A stretch of 48,232 bases of DNA from Azospirillum sp. TSH64 (GTDB taxonomy: Bacteria; Pseudomonadota; Alphaproteobacteria; Azospirillales; Azospirillaceae). Position 1 is the first letter of the stretch. Each line of letters begins with the position of its first letter. Position numbers and translations under genes: made by a program. This document shows, in pieces, positions 42,130 through 48,232 of the stretch. The notes beneath the pieces are model-generated. The model saw nothing but the letters and a program-made list of their open reading frames with translations, was not told the origin of the DNA and made no database searches. The stretch lies in assembly GCF_003116035.1 (NCBI RefSeq), contig NZ_LGQW01000015.1:2387669-2435900 (forward strand), given 5' to 3'.

Positions 42130-43716
42130 ATGGCCCATCTTGTTCACCAGTTCCTCAGCGAAACGGCCAAGCGGGATCCCTCCCGCACCGCGCTGATCGC
42201 CGGGGATGCCCGCCGCAGCTTTGCCGAATTGGACCGTGAAAGCGACGCCGTCGCCTGCGCGCTCCAGTCGGCGGGGATCGCGCGCGGCGACCGCGTCGCG
42301 GTGATGCTGGAGAACTCCATCGAATATGTCGCCGGCCTGTTCGGCACGCTGAAGGCCGGCGGCGTGTTCGTGCCCGTCAATCCCTCCACCAAGGCCGACA
42401 AGCTGACCTACCTGCTGGCCGACGCCGGCATCCGGGTCCTGATCGCGCCGTCAGCTCTGGCCCGGCAGGTCCTGCCCGCGCTGGAGACGGTAGAGACGCA
42501 GCCGACGGTGCTGTGGGTGGGCGCCGGCCTGCCCGACGGTGCCACCGGCCTGCTCTATGCCGACGCGGTGGCGGCTCCGCACCGGCAACCGGCCGAACCG
42601 GGCCTGATAGACCAAGACCTGGCGGCCATCATGTACACGTCCGGCACCACCGGCCGGCCGAAGGGCGTGATGCTGACCCACGCCAACTACGTCAACACCA
42701 GCTGGGCGATCTCTACCTATCTGGGGAACACCCCCGACGACGTGGTGATGTGCGTCCTGCCGCTGACCTTCGGCTATGGCCTGTCCCAGGTGCTGACCGG
42801 CGCCCGCATCGGCTTCACCCTGGTGCTGGAGCGTTCCTTCGCCTTCCCGATGGAAATGCTGAAGCGCATGGTGCAGCACCGCGTCACCGGCTTGCCCGGC
42901 GTGCCGACCGTCTTCTCCACCCTGCTGGGGCTGGAAGCGGCGAAGACCGCCGATCTTGGCAGCCTGCGCTATCTGACCAACGCCGCGGCCCCGCTGCCGG
43001 CCGCCCATCTCCGCCGGCTGCGCGAGCGCTTCCCCCAGGCCGTCTTCCATTCCATGTACGGCATGACCGAGTGCTGCACGCGGATTAGCACGCTCGACCC
43101 TGCAGAACTGGACCTGAAGCCGGCTTCGGTCGGACGCGCCATCCCCAACTGCGAAGCCTTCGTAGCCGACGAGGAGGGCAGCCGCCTTCCTCCCGGCCAA
43201 GTCGGCGAGCTGGTGGTGCGCGGCGCCAATGTGATGCGCGGCTACTGGAACCGGCCGGAGGAGACCGCCCGTCGCCTGCGCCGCGGCCCGCAGGGCGAGA
43301 CCCTGCTGTTCACCGGCGACCTGTTCACACAGGACGCCGAGGGGCATCTCTACTTCGTCAGCCGCAAGGACGACGTCTTCAAATGCCGTGGCGAGAAGGT
43401 CAGCCCCAAGGAGGTCGAGAACGCCCTGTACGAGCTGGAGGGCGTGCTGGAGGCCTGCGTGATCGGCGTTCCCGACGATGCCGACGGGTTGGCGGTCAAG
43501 GCCTTCCTCGTCGCCCGTGACAATGCGGCCCTGTCGGACGCGGCGATCCGCCAGCACTGCCGCGGCCGTCTGGAAAGCCACCTCGTGCCGAAGTTCATCG
43601 AGTTCCGCGACAGCCTGCCGAAGACCGACTCCGGCAAAATCCGGCGAGCGGAACTGGTGGAGGAAACCGGCAAGCCGGCACGTCCGGCCGCGGCATCCAT
43701 CCGCTCTCCCGCGTAG
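42130..43716 (+). CDS. AMP-forming acyl-CoA/acyl-ACP ligase
   Basis: The 528-residue full-length ANL enzyme has the P-loop YTSGTTGRPKG (169-179), the A5 motif YGMTECC, FTGDLFTQDAEGHLYFVSRKDDVFKCRGEKVSPKEVE spanning A7-A8, and the A10 lysine in PKTDSGKIRR. It adenylates a carboxylic acid and passes it to CoA or, here more likely, to the adjacent ACP (68 bp upstream). Ligases of this branch are also found in exosortase-A-associated gene sets, but no exosortase is visible here. The substrate is unknown. Confidence 0.92.
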   Translation: MAHLVHQFLSETAKRDPSRTALIAGDARRSFAELDRESDAVACALQSAGIARGDRVAVMLENSIEYVAGLFGTLKAGGVFVPVNPSTKADKLTYLLADAGIRVLIAPSALARQVLPALETVETQPTVLWVGAGLPDGATGLLYADAVAAPHRQPAEPGLIDQDLAAIMYTSGTTGRPKGVMLTHANYVNTSWAISTYLGNTPDDVVMCVLPLTFGYGLSQVLTGARIGFTLVLERSFAFPMEMLKRMVQHRVTGLPGVPTVFSTLLGLEAAKTADLGSLRYLTNAAAPLPAAHLRRLRERFPQAVFHSMYGMTECCTRISTLDPAELDLKPASVGRAIPNCEAFVADEEGSRLPPGQVGELVVRGANVMRGYWNRPEETARRLRRGPQGETLLFTGDLFTQDAEGHLYFVSRKDDVFKCRGEKVSPKEVENALYELEGVLEACVIGVPDDADGLAVKAFLVARDNAALSDAAIRQHCRGRLESHLVPKFIEFRDSLPKTDSGKIRRAELVEETGKPARPAAASIRSPA

Positions 43717-43802
43717 CGGGGACGGGGCAGGACGGGAGCGGAACGCTCCCGATACAGAACACCACCACGAACACTACCCACCCCAGGACAGAGAGCACGC
43801 TC

Positions 43803-45842
43803 ATGTGTGGTGTCGCCGGAGTTCTCGCAGGATCGCGTGCCGAACCGGCCGGTCTGGACGAGCTGAAGCGCATGATCGCCATGCTGGGCCATCGCGGCCC
43901 GGACGGTTACGGTTTCTACCGTGACGACCGGATCGGGCTTGCCCATGCGCGGCTCAGCATCGTCGGTCTGGCCGGTGGCTTCCAGCCGATCCACAACGAG
44001 GACCGCACCCTCTGGATCAGCTTCAACGGCGAAATCTTCAACCATGTCGAACTGCGGCGGGAGCTGGAGGCGCGCGGCCACCGCTTCTACACCCAGACCG
44101 ACACCGAGGTGATCGTCCACGCCTTCGAGGAATACGGCCCCGCCACCTGGGCCAAGCTGAACGGCCAGTTCGCCATCTGCCTGTGGGACACCACCAAGCG
44201 CGAGTTGTGGCTGGTCCGCGACCGGCTGGGCATTTTGCCGCTGTTCTACGCCCGCCGCGGCGATCATCTGGTCTTCGCGTCCGAAGCCAAGTCGCTGTTC
44301 GGCGGCGGCCGGGTGGCTCCGGTCTTCGACCCGGCCCGCCTCGCCCAGGTCTTCACCCACTGGAGCACCGCGCCGCACGGCAGCGTGTTCGAGCGCGTGG
44401 AGAGCGTGCCGGCCGCCACCGCGATCCGCGTCGACTCCACGCTGGCCCTGCATGTCGACCGCTACTGGCAGCCCGATTTCGCGACCGATCCGTCGCTGGC
44501 CAAGCTTTCGCTGGACGAGGCCGCCGACCGGCTGGAGGAGAAGCTGCTCGACGCCATCCGCCTGCGGCTGCGCGCCGATGTGCCGGTCGGCGTCTATATC
44601 AGCGGCGGGCTCGACAGCTCGGTGATCGCGGCGCTGGCCCGCAAGCTCGACACCACCCACATGCACAGCTTCGGCGTCCGCTTCACCGACGCCGGCTTCG
44701 ACGAAACGCCGCAGCAGCGGCTGGTCGCCGGCCATGTCGGCACCGAGCATCACGACATCCTCTGCAGCCCGCAGGACATCCAGGCCGCCCTGCCCGACGT
44801 CATCCGCCATGGCGAAACGCCGCTGGTTCGCACCGCCCCCGCCCCGCTGTTCCTGCTGGCGCGTCTGGTGCGCGAGAGCGGCATCCGCGTGGTGCTGTCC
44901 GGCGAAGGCGCCGACGAGTGGCTGGCCGGCTACGACATCTTCAAGGAGGACAAGGTCCGCCGCTTCTGGGCGCGTCAGCCCAACAGCAAGGCGCGGCCGA
45001 AGCTGCTGGGCCGCGTCCATCCCTTCGCCGCCGTCAACGGCCAGAAGGACAGCCCGCTGTGGCAGGCCTTCTTCAAGCGCGGGATGATGGAGACGGACGA
45101 GACCTTCTACGCCCACCGCACCCGCTGGCGGAACACCGGCTGGTCGCAGCGCCTGCTGTCCGCCGATGTCCAGGCGACCGCCGACGATGCCGCCTTCGAG
45201 GCGCATGTGGCGGCCCATCTGCCGGACGGCTGGTCGCGCTGGTCGCCGCTGGCGCGCAGCCAGTGGGCGGAGATCGCCACCTTCATGACCCCCTACCTGC
45301 TGTCGGCCCAGGGCGACCGCGTCGCCATGGCCAACAGCATCGAGGTCCGCTACCCCTTCCTCGACCCGGCGGTGGACGACCTCTGTGCCGCCCTGCCGGA
45401 CCGGGTGAAGATGCTGGGCCTGCGCGACAAGCTGGCCCTGCGCCGGCTCGCCGCCCGCCATCTGCCGGCCGAGATCTTCCAAAGACCGAAGCGGCCCTAC
45501 CGGGCGCCGATGACCACGGCCCTGTTCGGCGACGGCGCTCCGGACTATGTCCGCGACCTGCTGTCGCCGGAAGCGCTCGCCCGCTACGGCCTGACCGACG
45601 CCGCGGCCGTCTCCGCCCTGGCCGACAAGGCCCACCGCCAGAACGGCCGCATGGCCGGCGAGCGGGAGGAGATGGCGCTGGTCGGCACGCTGACCCTGCA
45701 GATGCTGGCCCGGTACGTCCACGACGAACTGCCCCAGAGCATCCGCGAGCAGCGGGCCGCCCTGGACCGCACCGAAATTCACGTGCTGGAGGATCTGGCC
45801 GGCAACGCCCGGACCGCCACACCTCAGCCCACCGCGGCCTGA
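43803..45842 (+). CDS. Asparagine-synthase-type glutamine amidotransferase (AsnB family)
   Basis: The 679-residue protein starts MCGVAGV, with C2 as glutaminase nucleophile, and has a class II glutaminase domain (to about 210, with NGEIFNH and RDRLGILPLFY). A synthetase domain follows with PP-loop SGGLDSS (267-273) and GEGADEWLAGYD. It uses glutamine to supply ammonia for amide formation on an adenylated carboxylate. It lies 86 bp after the ligase, and the partner genes (ACP, ligase, second PP-loop enzyme) make an amidation of a carrier-bound or sugar-linked acid more likely than asparagine supply. It is somewhat longer than the usual ~550-640. Confidence 0.93.
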   Translation: MCGVAGVLAGSRAEPAGLDELKRMIAMLGHRGPDGYGFYRDDRIGLAHARLSIVGLAGGFQPIHNEDRTLWISFNGEIFNHVELRRELEARGHRFYTQTDTEVIVHAFEEYGPATWAKLNGQFAICLWDTTKRELWLVRDRLGILPLFYARRGDHLVFASEAKSLFGGGRVAPVFDPARLAQVFTHWSTAPHGSVFERVESVPAATAIRVDSTLALHVDRYWQPDFATDPSLAKLSLDEAADRLEEKLLDAIRLRLRADVPVGVYISGGLDSSVIAALARKLDTTHMHSFGVRFTDAGFDETPQQRLVAGHVGTEHHDILCSPQDIQAALPDVIRHGETPLVRTAPAPLFLLARLVRESGIRVVLSGEGADEWLAGYDIFKEDKVRRFWARQPNSKARPKLLGRVHPFAAVNGQKDSPLWQAFFKRGMMETDETFYAHRTRWRNTGWSQRLLSADVQATADDAAFEAHVAAHLPDGWSRWSPLARSQWAEIATFMTPYLLSAQGDRVAMANSIEVRYPFLDPAVDDLCAALPDRVKMLGLRDKLALRRLAARHLPAEIFQRPKRPYRAPMTTALFGDGAPDYVRDLLSPEALARYGLTDAAAVSALADKAHRQNGRMAGEREEMALVGTLTLQMLARYVHDELPQSIREQRAALDRTEIHVLEDLAGNARTATPQPTAA

Positions 45843-45897
45843 TCGCCGCGCCCTTTCTTGACCGACGATGCATCAACCCCCATTGGGAACCGTGACC

Positions 45898-46902
45898 ATG
45901 CTGAACGCCCTCACCTCGTTCGACTCCAAGGCCCTCGATCTGGATTGCGCGGCCGCGGCTCGCGAGATCGAAGACGCCATCCAACGCATCGTCGCCCATG
46001 ATCTGCGCCGCCAGGGCATCGTGCTCGGCGTGTCCGGCGGCATCGACAGCTCGGTCTGCGCCACGCTCGCCGTCCGCGCCCTCGGGCCGGAGCGCGTGCT
46101 GTGCATCCTGATGCCGGAAAAGGAAAACTCGCCGAAGAGCACCCGCCTCGGCACCCTGCTCTGTGAGCATCTCGGCGTCACGCCCGTCATGGAGAACATC
46201 ACCGGCCCGTTGGAGGCACTCGGCTGCTACGAGCGGCGCGACAATGCCATCCGCCGGCTGTTCCCGGAATTCGGTCCGGGCTGGAAGCAGAAGATCGGTC
46301 TGGCCGGCAACCTGCTGGACGCCGACCGCGTCAACTACTTCACCCTGACCGTCGAATCGCCGGACGGCGAGCGCCAGACCAGCCGCATGCCGGTTGACGT
46401 CTATCTCGACGTCGTCGCCGCCACCAACCTGAAGCAGCGCATGCGCAAGACGGTCGAATACACCCATGCCGACCGCCTGAACTATGCCGTGCTCGGCACG
46501 CCGAACCGGCTGGAATATGAGCTGGGCTTCTTCGTGCGCGGCGGCGACGGTCTGGCCGATCTCAAGCCGATCGCCCACCTCTACAAGTCGCAGGTCTACC
46601 AGATGGCCGCCTATCTCGGCCTGCCGGCGGAAATCCAGGCGCAGTCGCCCAGCACCGACACCTACACGCTGCCGCAGTCGCAGGAGGAGTTCTACTACGC
46701 CCTGCCTTACGACAAGCTCGATCTGGCGCTCTGCGCCTACGGTCGCGGCGCCAGCGAGGAGGAAGCCGCGGAGGCGCTGAACCTGACCGTCCAGCAGGTC
46801 CACCGCGTCTACAAGGACATCACCGCCAAGCGCCGCACCTCCGCCCGCATCCTGCGCGATGCCCATCTGGTGCAGCCGGTGTCCGTCGGGGATGAGGCAT
46901 GA
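45898..46902 (+). CDS. NAD synthase-like PP-loop ATP pyrophosphatase
   Basis: The 334-residue protein has the NAD-synthase-type PP-loop GVSGGIDSS (44-52), then VLGTPNRLEYELGFFVRGGDGLADLKPIAHLYKSQVY, which matches NadE where NAD is bound and the loop closes on ammonia. There is no glutaminase domain of its own, as in ammonia-dependent NadE. A helix-turn-helix-like C-terminus is present (ASEEEAAEALNLTVQQVHRVYKD). I choose ATG 45898; an in-frame ATG at 45868 lacks a site. In this cassette it may be a NadE paralogue that amidates or condenses another acid, using ammonia from the AsnB neighbour. A housekeeping NadE is the alternative. Confidence 0.85.
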   Translation: MLNALTSFDSKALDLDCAAAAREIEDAIQRIVAHDLRRQGIVLGVSGGIDSSVCATLAVRALGPERVLCILMPEKENSPKSTRLGTLLCEHLGVTPVMENITGPLEALGCYERRDNAIRRLFPEFGPGWKQKIGLAGNLLDADRVNYFTLTVESPDGERQTSRMPVDVYLDVVAATNLKQRMRKTVEYTHADRLNYAVLGTPNRLEYELGFFVRGGDGLADLKPIAHLYKSQVYQMAAYLGLPAEIQAQSPSTDTYTLPQSQEEFYYALPYDKLDLALCAYGRGASEEEAAEALNLTVQQVHRVYKDITAKRRTSARILRDAHLVQPVSVGDEA

Positions 46903-48005
46903 GCGTCATCGACTGGAAGCAACGTGGCGTCGCCCGGTATGAACCGGGCGATCACGCCTCCCTGGAGGCATTCCAGCGCACGCATTTCGGAGCCGAAGCA
47001 ATCCAGCTGTGTCCAGACCACTTCCATTGGCTGTTCGAAGAACCGCCGGAGCGGGAGCATGAAGGCCCGCAGCTCTGGCTGTGCAAGCGGAACGGTGTGG
47101 TGGTCGGGCAACAGGGCGGCATCCCCTTCACCCTGAAAGTGGGGGAGCGCAACCGCCGGGCCTCCTGGGCGATCGACCTGATGGTCGCCCCGGAATGGCG
47201 CCTGCGCGGCGTCGGCCCCGCCCTATCGGAAACCCACACCGGAGCCAGCGATCTCGCCGTGTCGCTGTCGATGACGGAGGCCGCCTACAAGTCCTACAAG
47301 CGCGGCGGTTGGCTCGACCTCGGCAATGTGCCCACATATTTGCGGGTGATCGATCCGTTGCGCTGCCTGCGCGTCAGCCCCTATGGCGGCGGGCTGGCCA
47401 AGCTGGTCGCCAGGGTGGGCAAGCCGGCGCTGGCGTCTGCCTCGATGGGTTACGGACTCTCGGCCAAGCTGCTCGGCGCCCGGCTGGTCGAGATCGACCG
47501 TTTCGACTACCGCGTCGACGACCTCTGGGAGGCGGCGTCGCCACAGCATCCGGTGATCGCCCGGCGCGACTGGGCTTTCCTGAACTGGCGCTTCGACCTG
47601 TCCCCCCAGGCCGACCGCTTCCGCCGCTTCTACGTCATGCGCGGCGAGACCGTTCTGGCCTATGTCGTGCTCCGGGTTGACCACTGGAAGGGAGAGCCGG
47701 TCGGCGTGGTCTGCGATTATCTGGCCCGGCCGGGCTGGCTGATGGCGGCCTTCTCGCTGATGACCGAACTTGCGCGCCGGGAAGGGATGGTCGCGCTGAT
47801 GTGCCGGACGCTGAACGCCCAAGCGGCCCGGCCGCTGTCGATGATGGGCTTCCTCTGCCTGAAGAACGGCCTGCGCACGCCGACCCGCATGATGGTGCGG
47901 CCGGCGCTCGATCAGCCCGAGCTGGCCGGCACGGTGGGCGATCCGAAGAATTGGTTCGTCACCATCGCCGACAGCGACATGGGTTTCAAGGGATTGGGCG
48001 AGTAG
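46899..48005 (+). CDS. GNAT-superfamily acyltransferase
   Basis: The 368-residue protein overlaps the NadE-like gene by ATGA. The first half has a GNAT-like acyl-donor motif (WAIDLMVAPEWRLRGVGPAL, with the R-x-x-G-x-G/A pattern at about 101-107). The second half (about 190-360) looks like a second GNAT-type fold (LNWRFD, GWLMAAFSLMTELARREGMVAL). Such two-domain enzymes include FemAB-like aminoacyl and acyl-ACP transferases. As last gene of the cassette it is the natural candidate for moving the finished group from ACP to its acceptor, which I infer from order only. Confidence 0.8.
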   Translation: MSVIDWKQRGVARYEPGDHASLEAFQRTHFGAEAIQLCPDHFHWLFEEPPEREHEGPQLWLCKRNGVVVGQQGGIPFTLKVGERNRRASWAIDLMVAPEWRLRGVGPALSETHTGASDLAVSLSMTEAAYKSYKRGGWLDLGNVPTYLRVIDPLRCLRVSPYGGGLAKLVARVGKPALASASMGYGLSAKLLGARLVEIDRFDYRVDDLWEAASPQHPVIARRDWAFLNWRFDLSPQADRFRRFYVMRGETVLAYVVLRVDHWKGEPVGVVCDYLARPGWLMAAFSLMTELARREGMVALMCRTLNAQAARPLSMMGFLCLKNGLRTPTRMMVRPALDQPELAGTVGDPKNWFVTIADSDMGFKGLGE

Positions 48006-48028
48006 GCGGAGAGCCCAAACTCCAGACG

Positions 48029-48067
48029 CGAAAAGGCCGCCTTCCCACAAGGAAGGCGGCCTTTTCG
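48029..48067. terminator. Bidirectional terminator
   Basis: A perfect 17-bp stem (48029-48045 with 48051-48067) has a 5-nt loop and A/T ends on both sides (AAAA at 48031, TTTT at 48062). It can stop the GNAT gene on plus and the rRNA transcript on minus. Confidence 0.93.
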
Positions 48068-48157
48068 ATGGTCGCGATAAAATCGAGTTTCAAGTGACGG
48101 GATGCGTCTTCAGATCGTCCATGAAGCGGCTTACCGCTGTGCATGGCGCCCGGTGAG

Positions 48158-48232
48158 ATCAAGCCGATCGAGCGATTAGTAAGGCTTAGCTTCAGGCATT
48201 GCTGCCCGTCCACATGCCTCCTATCGACGTGA
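48158..48232 (-). rRNA. 23S ribosomal RNA, 3' end (partial)
   Basis: The reverse complement of this stretch ends in GCCTGAAGCTAAGCCTTACT then AATCGCTCGATCGGCTTGAT, the conserved 3' end of alphaproteobacterial 23S rRNA. The gene continues beyond the right edge. No 5S rRNA follows it before the terminator at 48029-48067 or in the rest of the window. The end position is approximate. Confidence 0.85.

Noticed and set aside
48068..48157. 5S rRNA or a tRNA in the spacer after 23S
   Set aside because: The reverse complement shows none of the conserved 5S core and no cloverleaf.

Overview
The window is GC-rich alphaproteobacterial DNA that looks most like Azospirillum or a close Rhodospirillales relative. 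The grounds are a ~620-residue flagellin of the size I recall for the Azospirillum polar flagellin Fla1, an FlbT next to it, a SUV3-like helicase, and a 23S rRNA 3' end of alphaproteobacterial type. No mobile element, CRISPR array or tRNA gene was seen.

Region 1 (1-14.4 kb, mostly minus strand) is a flagellin and flagellin-glycosylation locus. Read in the direction of transcription it runs: glycosyltransferase, pseudaminic-acid-synthase-like PseI, SpsF-type nucleotidyltransferase, ACP, alpha/beta hydrolase, second ACP, AMP-forming ligase, short-chain reductase, KAS III-like condensing enzyme. Then come the flagellin with its own sigma-54-type promoter and terminator, FlbT, and a TPR glycosyltransferase resembling Caulobacter FlmG that runs off the left edge. 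Most junctions in the sugar/acyl operon are ATGA-type overlaps or very short gaps. My reading is that a small ACP-based pathway (ligase + KAS + ketoreductase, with no dehydratase or enoyl reductase) makes a 3-hydroxyacyl or similar acyl group for a nonulosonic acid that is then placed on flagellin. A small coiled-coil-like protein and a pentapeptide-repeat protein close the region.

Region 2 (14.4-21.5 kb) is ordinary chromosome: a hybrid histidine kinase, a two-gene unit of a winged-helix protein and an unknown protein, phosphoglycerate mutase (gpmA), and a SUV3-like helicase.

Region 3 (21.8-41.4 kb) is a Wzx/Wzy-type exopolysaccharide locus: WecG/TagA-family glycosyltransferase, Wzc/ExoP-like BY-kinase, Tat-lipoprotein GH10 glycanase, methyltransferase, a CBM-CBM-GH5-Calx-beta protein, hexapeptide acyltransferase, Wzx flippase, WbaP/ExoY-like initiating transferase, Wzy-like polymerase, three glycosyltransferases and a polysaccharide deacetylase. 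No Wza-type outer-membrane exporter is present.

Region 4 (41.7-48.0 kb) is a compact plus-strand cassette: acyl carrier protein, AMP-forming acyl ligase, asparagine-synthase-type amidotransferase, NAD-synthase-like PP-loop ligase, and GNAT-type acyltransferase. It looks like an ACP-tethered amide/acyl tailoring system tied to the polysaccharide. It is the best candidate here for a poorly described system, together with the acyl module of region 1. The window ends in a convergent terminator and the 3' end of a minus-strand 23S rRNA gene that is not followed by a 5S gene inside the window.
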